In this document: positions 1 to 9,198 of the stretch, one piece after another
Layout of the letters: each line of letters opens with the position of its first letter
How positions within the stretch are numbered: position 1 is the stretch's first letter
Assembly (NCBI GenBank): GCA_016213785.1
Contig: JACQZQ010000071.1
Coordinates: 17,143-81,142, forward strand
Direction: 5' to 3'
Origin: Acidobacteriota bacterium
GTDB taxonomy: Bacteria; Acidobacteriota; Blastocatellia; Chloracidobacteriales; JADJPF01
Length of the DNA: 64,000 nucleotides
Program-made: the position numbers and the translations under genes
The notes under the pieces: generated by a model
Database searches by the model: none
What the model saw: the letters and a program-made list of their open reading frames with translations, nothing else
What the model was told of the DNA's origin: nothing

Positions 1-530
1 TTGAGAATTTAGGAATTTATGAGCTTGTTCGCCGTAGATGCCGTTATATAGTTGCTAGTGATGCTGAAGCTGATTTAGACTTAAATTTTAATTCTCTAGG
101 AGAAGTAATTAGAAAATGCTACATAGATTTTGGTATTGAGATTGAAATAGACTTAGACCAAATTCGTCGATCTAAAGAGACAGGTTATAGTACCAAGCAT
201 TGTGCAGTAGGAAGAATCCATTATGAAAAAGTTGATGAAGGGCAAACTTCAGGGTTTTTAGTTTACCTAAAATCTTCTTTAGTTGGAAATGAGGAAGAAG
301 ATATACTTAATTACGCTAAGCTTAATCCTGATTTTCCACACCAATCAACCGCTGATCAATGGTTTGATGAAGCCCAGTTTGAAAGCTACCGCAAGTTAGG
401 TTATAGAGTTGCAAAAGAACCTTTTGAAAATGTTGTTAAAGAACTTAAACATGATTCAAAGGAAAATAAATCTCAAAGTGTTAACCAAGAGTCTCTTTTT
501 GCTGAACTTAAAAATATTTGTAAAAACTAG
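1..530 (+). CDS. Patatin-like phospholipase family protein, C-terminal part (5' end outside window)
   Basis: Reading frame 3 is open from the left edge to a TAG at 528-530, giving about 175 C-terminal residues. It begins with ENLGIYELVRRRCR and continues with IVASDAEAD, HCAVGRIHY and FPHQSTADQWFDEAQFESY. From memory these blocks are typical of the C-terminal region of large bacterial patatin-like proteins, where the DGGHFENLGIYEL block follows the catalytic Asp; the catalytic Ser and oxyanion-hole motifs would lie outside the window. The last ~30 residues are Lys/Asn/Gln-rich. The gene converges on the methyltransferase and both stop codons lie inside one CTAG. The family call is recognition of conserved blocks only. 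Confidence 0.7.
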   Translation, partial: ENLGIYELVRRRCRYIVASDAEADLDLNFNSLGEVIRKCYIDFGIEIEIDLDQIRRSKETGYSTKHCAVGRIHYEKVDEGQTSGFLVYLKSSLVGNEEEDILNYAKLNPDFPHQSTADQWFDEAQFESYRKLGYRVAKEPFENVVKELKHDSKENKSQSVNQESLFAELKNICKN

Positions 531-1450
531 ACTTGGCTACATGCCTTAGACAAAATAGGCGTATGATCAATATTTTCAATTGTTTTAGGAATTAAGTAAT
601 ATTTTGATAGTTCATCCCAGTCTAGATTACGTATAGTAACTATTTCATTTAGGAATATACTAACCCAAATATTTCCTATTCTTGAGCTAGATTCTTCTTG
701 TTGTAATTTATGTGTGGCTATTTCTACGTAATCTAAATCAAGCTCAAAGGCTATAAAATTGCGTCCTAAACGTTTAGCCGCTAGAGCAGTTGTTCCTGTT
801 CCAGAAAAAGGGTCTAAAACTATATCTGCTTGGTCTGTTGACATAAGAATTATTCGCTCAAGTAGATGTAAGGGTAGTTGACAAGGGTGTTTATCTCTAT
901 ATTTATTATGTTTTATACGATGAATATCTGTCCAAACATCAGAAATTAGCGGCCCAAAAGGATGAAGCCCTGCTTTTTTACCACCATAATCTTTATGTAA
1001 ATAATTACATTTACGGCATCTTTTATGCTGATAACGGATTTCATAAAATTTATTTTGCTCTATATTTTTTGCATAGTATAAAATGCCATAGTGAGATGGT
1101 TGTAAGGTTTTACCCATAGGTAATGTTGGGGCATCCCAAGAAATCCAATGCTTAAAGTAAGCGTTTTTATTTAAGAAATTGGTATAGTAGGTTAACCATT
1201 TTGGAATATTATGTACAAAAATTGAGCCAGTAGGTTTAGTAACTCGAACCATTTCTTTAAGCCATTTTTCACACCAACCTAGGTATTCTTTAAGCTCAAG
1301 ACTATCGCTAGTACTATTATATTTCTTTTTTAGATTAAATGGAGGGTCAGCAAAAGTAACATCAATACTGTTATCAGGTATATTTCTTAGTAAATCTAAA
1401 CAGTCACCTTGAGTAATTTTATTTAAATATTTATTAAGTGTTTTTTCCAA
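527..1450 (-). CDS. Site-specific DNA methyltransferase (N6-adenine/N4-cytosine, beta-type motif order)
   Basis: 307 residues. Motif IV (FADPPFNLKKKY, near residue 34) precedes the target-recognition region, and motif I (DPFSGTGTTALAAKRLG, near residue 215) lies in the C-terminal third. That is the beta-class order of amino-methyltransferases that transfer methyl from S-adenosylmethionine to adenine N6 or cytosine N4. The middle part holds CRKC and KHPCQLPLHLLERI, the latter common in this family. The start is TTG at 1448-1450 behind a GGTG ribosome-site-like sequence. No restriction endonuclease lies next to it, so it looks like an orphan methylase, although the partner could be outside the window. 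The recognition sequence cannot be read from this. It converges with the patatin gene, sharing the CTAG stop. Confidence 0.88.
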   Translation of the reverse strand: MEKTLNKYLNKITQGDCLDLLRNIPDNSIDVTFADPPFNLKKKYNSTSDSLELKEYLGWCEKWLKEMVRVTKPTGSIFVHNIPKWLTYYTNFLNKNAYFKHWISWDAPTLPMGKTLQPSHYGILYYAKNIEQNKFYEIRYQHKRCRKCNYLHKDYGGKKAGLHPFGPLISDVWTDIHRIKHNKYRDKHPCQLPLHLLERIILMSTDQADIVLDPFSGTGTTALAAKRLGRNFIAFELDLDYVEIATHKLQQEESSSRIGNIWVSIFLNEIVTIRNLDWDELSKYYLIPKTIENIDHTPILSKACSQV

Positions 1451-1524
1451 GTTTCACCTGTAGAGAGTCTATTAACTATCAGCATTCTGCTTCCACTAGC
1501 ACAAATTAATATTAACTGAGTGTT

Positions 1525-3273
1525 TTAATCGTCTTTACGTTTTTTATCTTTTTTGTCCCTATCTTTTTTATCTTCATCTTTTTTCTTACCAAGAAATCCT
1601 CCTAGTACTTTACCAACACCACTAGCCGCATCAACAATAATATTTTTGCCTTCTTTTCTATTATCTTTATTGTCATTTTTATTATTATTTTTGTTTTCAT
1701 TTTTATTAGCAACTTCTTCTGTATTTGCTTTAGGGCTAGCTTTAGGTTTAGCCACAATAGGCTTTTTGTCAGAAGTATTTGTTTTACTAGGGTCTTCATT
1801 TAAGTTAGTTTGAGTATCGGTATTATTTTTGTTTTCAGGGCTTTCTGGATCAGAAAATTTAACAACAGGGGTGGGAGTAGAATTATTTATTGCAGGCAAC
1901 GGGCTAGCGCTATTTGTAGGAGTAAGAGAAGAATTTGAGTTGCTATAAAGCATTCCACCTAAGGCGAAAACTATTCCTGCTGTAACCCCTATAGCAAGAG
2001 GTATTCGCTTAGTAGACCTACTAGTCTCTTGGTTTACCTTTATAGCAGAAGAAGCTGTTAAAGGGATAATGGCTTTTTCTGTAGGCTGATTTTCTATAGA
2101 TATTGCTGCTAAAGTATTAGCTGATATTTGAGAGGTAACAGAGACTTTTGCTGTTCCAATATGATTAGCTTGAGTTTTTGCTGCTTCATTATCTAAAGTT
2201 TGTTGGGCTTCTGGGATTTCAGTAGACATTTTAGCTGTTTTAGGTATAAGTGTAACTGGCCCACTAGCTTGTTTCATTGTTGGAGTTAATTCTTGAGCAT
2301 TTTTTGAAAATAGGCTTGGGTTTGGTAGAGCATCAAGACCCTCAGGAGCTAAGGATGGATTTTCAATTAATACATTTTTAAGTAAATTAGCAAATTCTGT
2401 TGCAGATGATAAGCGTTCGTTTCTTTTCTTTTTTAATGCTAGAGCTATAACAGGGTCAAAAGGCTGAAGACTTGGGTTATTATCAGCTAATGAGCGGGGT
2501 TCTTGAAATAGATGTGCTGCAATAATTTTTTCTATTGTCCCATAAAAGGGCGGACGACCAGAAAGCATTTCATAGGCTATAATGCCTAAGGCATAAATAT
2601 CAGCTTGATGGTCTACTAATTCGCCATCATAAAATTCGGGCCCCATATAATAAGGTGTTCCAAATACCTCGCCAGTTTTTGTAATATTAGCTGCGTTACC
2701 TTCTTCATCTTTAATTATTTTAGCCAAACCAAAATCAACTACTTTAATTATTGGCTCACCATCTCCAGATTGTTTAAGCATAATATTTTCTGGTTTTAAG
2801 TCTCTATGAATAATTCCTAGGGTATGAGCCATTGATACAGCGCTACATATTTGCCCCATCCATTTTACTGTTTCTAAAGGAGAAACAGTTTTATTTTTGC
2901 TTAGAATATCTCTTAAGGAAACACCACTAATAAATTCCATTACAATATAAGCAATATTTTCTTGCCAAACACCAAAATCATGGATTGTAACAGCGTTAGG
3001 GTGTTCAAGTTTAGCAGCAGTTTTAGCTTCACGCATAAAACGAGATAAGGCTGATGCATCTTCAGCAAGTTCTGTTGACATAACTTTAATAGCAACAGGT
3101 TTTTCTAGTAAAAGATGTTTTCCTTCATAAACAGCACCCATTCCACCTCTACCAAGCAGCCGTTTAACTTCATATTTTTCTGCAATGGTTTGCCCAATAA
3201 GCTCATGTCTTAGGATTGCAGAACTATTATTAGTCCCAGTATTAGAAATATTTTGAGAATTTTCCATAACCAT
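1525..3273 (-). CDS. Transmembrane Ser/Thr protein kinase (Hanks type, PknB-like)
   Basis: 582 residues. The kinase domain spans about residues 34-297: glycine loop LGRGGMGAVYEG, ATP lysine in VAIKVM, catalytic HRDLKPEN near 158-165, DFGLAK near 182, and MGPEF where SPE/APE is usual. A Pro/Ser/Thr-rich juxtamembrane region follows, then one transmembrane helix at about 427-446 (IPLAIGVTAGIVFALGGML), an Asn/Thr-rich stretch and a strongly charged Lys/Asp tail. It should phosphorylate cytoplasmic proteins, with a small extracytoplasmic C-terminal part of unknown sensing role. The start is ambiguous between residues 1 and 3 (both Met). No cognate phosphatase is adjacent. The outer part has no PASTA or other known sensor domain that I can see. 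Confidence 0.92.
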   Translation of the reverse strand: MVMENSQNISNTGTNNSSAILRHELIGQTIAEKYEVKRLLGRGGMGAVYEGKHLLLEKPVAIKVMSTELAEDASALSRFMREAKTAAKLEHPNAVTIHDFGVWQENIAYIVMEFISGVSLRDILSKNKTVSPLETVKWMGQICSAVSMAHTLGIIHRDLKPENIMLKQSGDGEPIIKVVDFGLAKIIKDEEGNAANITKTGEVFGTPYYMGPEFYDGELVDHQADIYALGIIAYEMLSGRPPFYGTIEKIIAAHLFQEPRSLADNNPSLQPFDPVIALALKKKRNERLSSATEFANLLKNVLIENPSLAPEGLDALPNPSLFSKNAQELTPTMKQASGPVTLIPKTAKMSTEIPEAQQTLDNEAAKTQANHIGTAKVSVTSQISANTLAAISIENQPTEKAIIPLTASSAIKVNQETSRSTKRIPLAIGVTAGIVFALGGMLYSNSNSSLTPTNSASPLPAINNSTPTPVVKFSDPESPENKNNTDTQTNLNEDPSKTNTSDKKPIVAKPKASPKANTEEVANKNENKNNNKNDNKDNRKEGKNIIVDAASGVGKVLGGFLGKKKDEDKKDRDKKDKKRKDD

Positions 3274-3649
3274 AACCTTATTTTTTGCTGCTAAATATTA
3301 AAAATTAAAAGTGTTTTCTTGGGATGATAATCTTTTATAATAGGTTGATTGTGTTTAGCTATCAACCTGTAAAAGTTATAAAAAATACTAATTCTTTATA
3401 AGATTTTTTATAATGCTTAAATATATCCTTAACCTCTTATTTAACAAAAGGTAAGTAAAGATTATAAAAATAAAAATTATCAAAATTAAGAATTTATTAT
3501 TGGTTTCTAAAAAGTTAAAAGTCTATTGTGTCTATTTAAGATAATGTTTATTAATAAAATGTTACCTTTAATTAACATTTTATTAATATTTTCTTTAACC
3601 AATTTTGATAGCTTTGCTTTAGAAAATAAGGAAAGGAATAATTTCTAAA
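3274..3649. other. Divergent intergenic region, no gene seen
   Basis: 376 bases of very AT-rich sequence between the divergent kinase gene and a small ORF. It contains the two upstream regions, but no hairpin, repeat or consensus promoter convincing enough to call. Confidence 0.6.
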
Positions 3650-3937
3650 GTGAAAATAAATCGATTAATTTTTTTTACTGAGAAAATTAAACAACTTCAA
3701 CATTCCCTTACTCAAGCTAAGACAATGGATCAAAATATTGAAATTGTTAAAGATGCTATAAAGTGCTACCACATTTTAGCTCAATACCTTATTAATAATG
3801 CTGATAATGACAAAGATGATAATGATAAGGAAATAGTAGAATTATGTAAAAAACTTCAAGAGATAGAAAATTCGGCAGTATTAAAATGTCAGTTCTTTAG
3901 TATTACTGGCTTTTATAAAACTAAAAGCTTGATTTAG
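3650..3937 (+). CDS. Small hypothetical protein, helical
   Basis: 95 residues from a GTG start, with the purine-rich AAGGAAAGGA about 13 bases upstream as possible ribosome site. The sequence is predicted mostly helical, with a central acidic patch (NNADNDKDDNDKE) and two Cys in the second half. I do not recognise a family. It converges with the next small gene on the other strand. Codon use resembles its neighbours, but small size and lack of homology knowledge keep confidence moderate. Confidence 0.5.
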   Translation: MKINRLIFFTEKIKQLQHSLTQAKTMDQNIEIVKDAIKCYHILAQYLINNADNDKDDNDKEIVELCKKLQEIENSAVLKCQFFSITGFYKTKSLI

Positions 3938-3950
3938 CCTTAATTATTTA

Positions 3951-4238
3951 TTAGTCTATTTCTGCTGTGACATCTACTTTAGGGTAGACTTTGACAGAAT
4001 AAATAGCGTTAATCCAATATCGTTCAAACACCATTCTAGCTTGTAGTTGGCCTCTAACAGAAGTTTGAGGAAAGACTAAAACATAGCGTTTTTCTTCAAA
4101 TTCACCACAAAGTTCTTCATTATTTTCTGTCTTAAAGGTAATAGTCCAACTAGCAGGCATTCCTGCTGCAAAATTTGAAATTAGTGTTGTCCAAGTGTTT
4201 TTGGGGCAAAAGATCTTCTTTGTACCAAATAATCCCAT
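3951..4238 (-). CDS. Small hypothetical protein
   Basis: 95 residues starting MGLFGTKKIFCPKNTW. It has beta-rich alternation with several aromatic residues (ASWTITFKT, RYVLVFPQTS, RYWINAIYSVKVYP) and no signal peptide or membrane segment. No family recognised and no clear Shine-Dalgarno. It lies downstream of, and on the same strand as, two paralogous small genes at 4293 and 4803, so the three may be one transcription unit. That grouping is inference from orientation and spacing. Confidence 0.6.
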   Translation of the reverse strand: MGLFGTKKIFCPKNTWTTLISNFAAGMPASWTITFKTENNEELCGEFEEKRYVLVFPQTSVRGQLQARMVFERYWINAIYSVKVYPKVDVTAEID

Positions 4239-4292
4239 AATTTCTAAATTTTTCTAAATTTTTTTAGACTTTTACTCATCAATAATTCTAGA

Positions 4293-4658
4293 TTATTGAT
4301 GGTATTTAATTATATTTTTCTCTTTTATTTTATTTGTTTGAGAAAACTTATTTGATAATAAGTCTTTATCTAGTAGCAGAATATCAGTTATATCTACAGC
4401 CCAAGGGCTGTAATTATCTGTTACTATTAGAATTGAGGTAAGAGAATTTGTCCCTACTACAAAATCATCAAACTCAGCAACAAATTCATAACCTTCTCTA
4501 ACAATAGCTTTAGCGGCTGAGTCATCAGCCTCGCCTATGGTAAAACCTAAACCAGCTTGATTTGCTAATTGCCAAGAATTATAGAGCTTTTTTTGCCATA
4601 AACTAGGATTAGTTTTAAGCGATTTTACTATATGAGTCAATTTAGGTTGCTTTTGCAT
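4293..4658 (-). CDS. Small hypothetical protein, paralogue of the gene at 4803
   Basis: I place the start at the ATG 4656-4658 because GGAGGT lies 8 bases upstream on the coding strand and because this start (MQKQPKLTHI) aligns with the paralogue's MQSVPKLTQI; an in-frame start 21 bases further upstream lacks this site. Shared blocks with the paralogue include LYNSWQLANQAG/IFHSWQLGHQAG, GFTIG/GFAIG, EGYEFVAE/EGFELIAE, VGTNSLTSI/IGTNWITSI and PWAVDIT. The product is about 121 residues, cytoplasmic, with an extra Lys/Asn-rich tail. No function known to me; the conserved SWQL..QAG and PWAVDIT blocks would be the family signatures. Confidence 0.72.
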   Translation of the reverse strand: MQKQPKLTHIVKSLKTNPSLWQKKLYNSWQLANQAGLGFTIGEADDSAAKAIVREGYEFVAEFDDFVVGTNSLTSILIVTDNYSPWAVDITDILLLDKDLLSNKFSQTNKIKEKNIIKYHQ

Positions 4659-4802
4659 TTGGGTTAACCTCCAAAACAAAAATTTTAAGCTAACGAAAAA
4701 TTTAAGTTAACTAAGAAGCAAGTTTTTTCCAAAAAGATGCAATTTTAAGAGAAAAGCTTTGCAACAAAACCCCGAAATAAACTCACTTTTGAAATTATGC
4801 TA

Positions 4803-5141
4803 TTAAGTTGTTAGGTTAAACAAGTTAAGCTTACGAAATGTTGCATAATTGCCTTTAACTAGGTCTTCTGTGATGTCTACAGCCCAAGGGCCATAATAGA
4901 GTGTAACTACAACAATAGAAGTAATCCAATTTGTTCCTATAGAGATTCCATCAATTTCAGCAATTAATTCAAACCCTTCTTTAGTTAAAGCAATGCTAGG
5001 TAAATCATAATCATCCCCAATAGCAAACCCACGCCCAGCTTGATGACCTAATTGCCAAGAATGAAAGATTTTTTCTTTCCATAAATCCTTACTAAGCTTG
5101 ATAGAATTTGCAATTTGGGTTAGTTTAGGCACACTTTGCAT
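4803..5141 (-). CDS. Small hypothetical protein, paralogue of the gene at 4293
   Basis: 112 residues, starting MQSVPKLTQIA, with a purine-rich site (GGAAGGA) about 10 bases before the ATG. It aligns over nearly its full length with the gene 145 bases downstream, so the pair is a tandem duplication that has diverged considerably. It carries the same SWQL..QAG, GFAIG and PWAVDIT blocks. No signal peptide or membrane helix. Function unknown. Confidence 0.75.
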   Translation of the reverse strand: MQSVPKLTQIANSIKLSKDLWKEKIFHSWQLGHQAGRGFAIGDDYDLPSIALTKEGFELIAEIDGISIGTNWITSIVVVTLYYGPWAVDITEDLVKGNYATFRKLNLFNLTT

Positions 5142-5268
5142 TTTTTAATCCTTCCTTTATAGATATTTTAAACTGCTAAATACCAAAAAGGTTTTTAACT
5201 AAAAAATGTAAAGTAGCTGTCAAACCTATGTAAGAATTTTGTAAAGTGGGAGTTTTAGTGCAAATCTT

Positions 5269-6846
5269 ATGATACTTTCAGCTATAGATATAGGGTCTAA
5301 CTCTATACATTTTGTTTTAGTAAAAGCCGACCCAGGGCAACACTTTGAACTAATTGCACAGGAAAAAGACATGGTGCGATTAGCTGCGGGTGCTCTAGGC
5401 TCTCATCATTTAACTAAAGAGAAAATGGAACAGGCTTTTTCTACCATTACACGTTATGTTAGTTTTGCTCGTGCTCGTGAGGCTGAACATATTTTAATTA
5501 CAGCTACTAGCGCTGTTAGAGAAGCAAGTAATAAAGATTATTTTTTAAGTCGTGTAAAAGAATTAACAGGCGTAAAAGTAGAAATCCTTTCAGGCATAGA
5601 AGAAGCTAGACTTATTGCCTTAGCTGTTAGTTCAGCAATGAATCTTAATGGCCGACGTGCGCTAATTATTGATATTGGTGGAGGATCAACAGAATTTATA
5701 ATCACAGATGGCTCTAAACCAGATTTTCTCTACTCAATTCGTCTAGGTGCAGTTAGACTTGCAGAAGCTTTTAAGTTAAGCGACCCAGTAAAGAAAAAAG
5801 AGCTATCTCAACTGCATAAATATCTTTCTTCGGCTCTTGCTCATACAGCACAAGAAGTTCGCTCTATTGGCTATAATTTTGTAATAGGAACTTCTGGAAC
5901 AATTCTTAATCTAGTTAGTCTAGCTGCTCAAATTAGAGAAGACTCAGCTAGCCCAGAAAAAGGTTTTAACTCCTTTAGTCATCAATGTCGAGTAGAAGAG
6001 CTAAAAGAAGTAAATGAAAAACTAGCAAAAATTACTGAAAAAGAACGAACCCGTTTTCCAGGGCTTGATCCTAAACGTGCTGATATTATTGTTGCAGGTG
6101 GACAACTCCTAGAGGCCATTTTAATGGCTGTAGGGGCAAAAGAAATTGTTACCTGCGATTGGTCATTAAGAGAAGGGGTTTTATTAAACTTTATTGAAGC
6201 GCTTAGACATCAATTTCCTGCTGATTTAGGAGAGATTTCCTTAGATGAAAAAGCTTTAGATATTAAGGATAAAACCATTCTTTCAATAGCTAGACGCTAT
6301 GAATATCAACCAACACATGCCCACCAAGTAGCAAAATTAGTAGGGTTAATTTTTGATAAATTTCGTCCCTATCATAGCTTAATTCAAGAAGATAGGGTTT
6401 TACTTCAATACTCGGCCATTCTTCATGATATTGGTTATCATATTTCACATGTGGAGCATCATAAACATGCATATTACCTAATACAACATGCTGAAATACC
6501 AGGTTTTAATACAAAAGAGATTGCAATAATAGCTAATGTTGTAAGGTTTCATCGTGGCCCTAAGCCAAATAATCAAAAATGTTTTCGCCGTTTAAGTAAA
6601 CTAGATCGTAGTAGAGTTGAACAAATGTCTGCACTTCTTCGCTTAGCTGATGGACTAGACCGTTCACACCGCTCTCTTGTTGAAGATTTGCAAGTTGAAA
6701 TTCAAGGAAAAACGCTACAACTTAATGTAAAGGCTAGAGAAGATTGTGACTTAGAAATTTGGTATACAAACCATAATGCAAATTATTTTGAAGCTATTTT
6801 CCATAAAAAAATAGATATTGAAGTATCTAAGATTTTAAGTGATTAG
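5269..6846 (+). CDS. ppx: Ppx/GppA-type phosphatase with C-terminal HD domain (exopolyphosphatase-like)
   Basis: 525 residues. The N-terminal ASKHA-fold half (about 1-305) has phosphate-1 motif AIDIGSNSIHFVLVKA, DIGGGSTEF near residue 140, IGTSGT near 204 and VAGGQ near 276. The C-terminal half (about 325-520) carries HD-type motifs (LHDIGYHISHVEHHKHAYY). This is the long architecture of exopolyphosphatase/guanosine pentaphosphate phosphatase, which releases phosphate from polyphosphate or converts pppGpp to ppGpp; which activity dominates cannot be read from sequence. GGGAG lies about 17 bases before the ATG. It converges on holA with 9 bases between. A polyphosphate-glucokinase-like gene at 44.7 kb would be a related function. 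Confidence 0.9.
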   Translation: MILSAIDIGSNSIHFVLVKADPGQHFELIAQEKDMVRLAAGALGSHHLTKEKMEQAFSTITRYVSFARAREAEHILITATSAVREASNKDYFLSRVKELTGVKVEILSGIEEARLIALAVSSAMNLNGRRALIIDIGGGSTEFIITDGSKPDFLYSIRLGAVRLAEAFKLSDPVKKKELSQLHKYLSSALAHTAQEVRSIGYNFVIGTSGTILNLVSLAAQIREDSASPEKGFNSFSHQCRVEELKEVNEKLAKITEKERTRFPGLDPKRADIIVAGGQLLEAILMAVGAKEIVTCDWSLREGVLLNFIEALRHQFPADLGEISLDEKALDIKDKTILSIARRYEYQPTHAHQVAKLVGLIFDKFRPYHSLIQEDRVLLQYSAILHDIGYHISHVEHHKHAYYLIQHAEIPGFNTKEIAIIANVVRFHRGPKPNNQKCFRRLSKLDRSRVEQMSALLRLADGLDRSHRSLVEDLQVEIQGKTLQLNVKAREDCDLEIWYTNHNANYFEAIFHKKIDIEVSKILSD

Positions 6847-6855
6847 GTATTAAAA

Positions 6856-7854
6856 CTAGGCTGTATTAAGTAGCACCTCAGATAAAAAATATTCAAGCTG
6901 TAATGAGGGTTTACCTAAAGAGTTTTTCATTGCATTATCAACTTCTGAGATTTTTTTTACAGCAAAAACGATTTTATTTGTATCCCAACGTCTAACATGG
7001 GTTAGAAAATCTGTGATACGAAAAGGTGGTATACCTGCTTCCTTAGCAATTTCATCGGCTGATACCTTTTGTTGCATTAAATCTTTAGCAATTAACATTT
7101 GTCTAAACACTCTAGCTACAACGGCTAAAAGCAAAATAGGGTCATTGTTATTTGAGAGTTGCCTAGTTAGAAGCCTCATTGTAGTTTTAGTTTCTCTAGC
7201 AAGAATTGCATCTGCTAACTCAAAATTACTATGTTCTTTAACAGGTGTAACTAAGTTTTCTACATCCTGAGGTGAAATCATTGCTGAACGACCTAAGTTT
7301 GCCATTAGTTTTTCTAGTTCATTACGTAAAGTAAAAAGATCTGTCCCAGTTAAACTAACTAATAACCCAGCAGTTGCTCCTGTAATTTGATATTTATTTC
7401 GACTTAAGTAATTTATTACCCAATCAATTGCTTCGCGCTCTTTTAAGGGATTAAGGTCTACTACCATACAAGTTTTAAGTAATGCTGTAGAAAAGCTACG
7501 TCGTTTATCAAGTTCCTGAGCTTGAAAAACTAAAATTGTGGTTGGTAGAGGATTTTTAAGATAATCCTTTAATAAATCTAATTCTTCATCAGATGTTTTT
7601 TCAAAATCACGAGCAATTATAACTTGGCGTTCGCCAAACATTGGGTATTCACTTGCTGTAGTGATAACTGCTCTAAGTCCTTGGCTTGCAACAGAATATT
7701 CTTTCCAATTAAACATCCAAGCGCTTTCATCTAATGCTGCTTTTCTTAGTTCTTTTATAGCTTCTTGGTGTAGAAAATTTTCTGTTCCTCGAAAAAGATA
7801 AAGAGGAACTATTTTCTTAGCCTTAAATTGTTGTAAAAGTTCATCTAATGTCAA
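6856..7854 (-). CDS. holA: DNA polymerase III delta subunit
   Basis: 332 residues with the HolA pattern: N-terminal VPLYLFRGTENFLHQEAIKEL, QVIIARDFEK, the LKNPLPTTILVFQAQELDKR block, VVDLNPLKEREAIDW, then LVSLTGTDLFTLRNELEKLM and the C-terminal helical collar domain ending LGKPSLQLEYFLSEVLLNTA. Delta opens the beta sliding clamp within the clamp-loader complex. Length fits the family. It lies 30 bases downstream of galU on the same strand, so the two may be co-transcribed. Confidence 0.93.
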   Translation of the reverse strand: MTLDELLQQFKAKKIVPLYLFRGTENFLHQEAIKELRKAALDESAWMFNWKEYSVASQGLRAVITTASEYPMFGERQVIIARDFEKTSDEELDLLKDYLKNPLPTTILVFQAQELDKRRSFSTALLKTCMVVDLNPLKEREAIDWVINYLSRNKYQITGATAGLLVSLTGTDLFTLRNELEKLMANLGRSAMISPQDVENLVTPVKEHSNFELADAILARETKTTMRLLTRQLSNNNDPILLLAVVARVFRQMLIAKDLMQQKVSADEIAKEAGIPPFRITDFLTHVRRWDTNKIVFAVKKISEVDNAMKNSLGKPSLQLEYFLSEVLLNTA

Positions 7855-7884
7855 AGTTTTACCTCATTAGTTTCTAATTCTTAA

Positions 7885-8751
7885 TTAAATACTTAAATTT
7901 TTTAGATAGTTTTTTAAGTCTTCGGCAAACTCTTTACGTTTTAGAGCAAACTCAATAGTAGCAATTAGAAAACCTAATTTATCTCCTGCGTCATGGCGTT
8001 TACCTTTGAATTTACAAGCATAAAATGGCCTAGAAGCTAGTAATTTTTTCATTCCATCGGTTAGCTGAATTTCTCCGCCAGTACCTTTACCTGTTTCTGC
8101 TAGGATTGGAAAAAGATCGGGTGTCAAAATATAACGACCAATAATAGCCATATTTGAAGGGGCTTCGGCATAAGGCGGTTTTTCTACCATATCAGTAATT
8201 CTATAGGTATACTCATCAATTTTTTCATGAGCAATTACCCCAAAACGAGAAATTTCTGGGCCATTTATTTCTGTAACTGCAATAACTGGAGCTTGATACT
8301 TTTCATAAACTTCTATCATTTGCTTTAAGCAAGGCTCTTGTGCATCAACAACATCATCTGGTAAGACTACGGCAAAAGGTTCATCTCCTACTAAATCATG
8401 AGCTACTAAAACCGCATGGCCTAGGCCAAGAGCTTGTTTTTGGCGAATATAAGAAACCTGTGCTAGGTTATGGATTTTGTTTAACTCTTTTAGAATAGAA
8501 TCTTTACCCCGTTCGGCTAAAGTTTGTGCTAGCTCAAAACTAATATCAAAATGATCTTCTAGAGCTTGTTTACCTCGACCTGTTACTATTATAACATTCT
8601 CAATTCCACTATTTACTGCCTCTTCAACCCCATATTGAATTAAAGGCTTATCAACAAGTGTTAGCATTTCTTTAGGTATAACCTTAGTAGCAGGTAAAAA
8701 CCTTGTCCCAAGACCAGCAGCAGGAAAAACAGCTTTACGAACTTTTTGCAT
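7885..8751 (-). CDS. galU: UTP-glucose-1-phosphate uridylyltransferase
   Basis: 288 residues. The nucleotidyltransferase signature FPAAGLGTRFLPATKVIPKEM is at residues 9-29, followed by DKPLIQYGVEEAV, the sugar-binding region VEKPPYAEAPSNMAIIGRYIL and GEIQLTDGM. GalU makes UDP-glucose from UTP and glucose-1-phosphate for envelope glycans. Length is normal for bacterial GalU. It is first of a two-gene set with holA; a 447-base AT-rich spacer separates it from the divergent phospholipase gene. Confidence 0.94.
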   Translation of the reverse strand: MQKVRKAVFPAAGLGTRFLPATKVIPKEMLTLVDKPLIQYGVEEAVNSGIENVIIVTGRGKQALEDHFDISFELAQTLAERGKDSILKELNKIHNLAQVSYIRQKQALGLGHAVLVAHDLVGDEPFAVVLPDDVVDAQEPCLKQMIEVYEKYQAPVIAVTEINGPEISRFGVIAHEKIDEYTYRITDMVEKPPYAEAPSNMAIIGRYILTPDLFPILAETGKGTGGEIQLTDGMKKLLASRPFYACKFKGKRHDAGDKLGFLIATIEFALKRKEFAEDLKNYLKNLSI

Positions 8752-9198
8752 AAATATTTGCTCCTTAACAGAGATTTGTAAACTATTTTATTTATTCATA
8801 TTTATAAAAACACATACAACTTGGTTAGGATTAAAAATTACTAGTTTAACATTTTTTATCTATTATTTTGAGTAGCTTTAATCTAAAGCTTTTTAGTAAA
8901 AAACATATATTTTAGAACATTGTATTAGAATTAAAATACTATTAAAATTTTCTAGTTATTTAGAAAAATATAGAATATAAAATTATATTTTGTAACTAAC
9001 CTAACAATATTTGAAGTTTTGCTATTTATCATTTATTTGTTATAGTATTTATTATAAAAACTTTATTTTTAGTTTACTTTCTTATGATTTTAGTAATTTT
9101 CTTATAGAATAAAAGTATTAAGATAAAAACTTCTACTTTTCTAAAAAATTTTTTCTATTTTTTCTAAACTTAATTAGAACAATTTTGAGGCAATAATA
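8752..9198. other. Long divergent spacer, no gene seen
   Basis: 447 bases, very AT-rich, between divergently transcribed galU and the cNMP-patatin gene. It should hold both promoters, and several TATAAT-like words are visible, but AT-richness makes them uninformative. A GAGG ribosome site lies about 9 bases before the start at 9199. I see no hairpin, repeat or small ORF worth calling. Confidence 0.55.

Noticed and set aside
1553..1813. Long forward ORF inside the Ser/Thr kinase gene
   Set aside because: It is an antisense shadow of the Lys/Asp-rich tail and reads as Phe/Leu/Ser low complexity.
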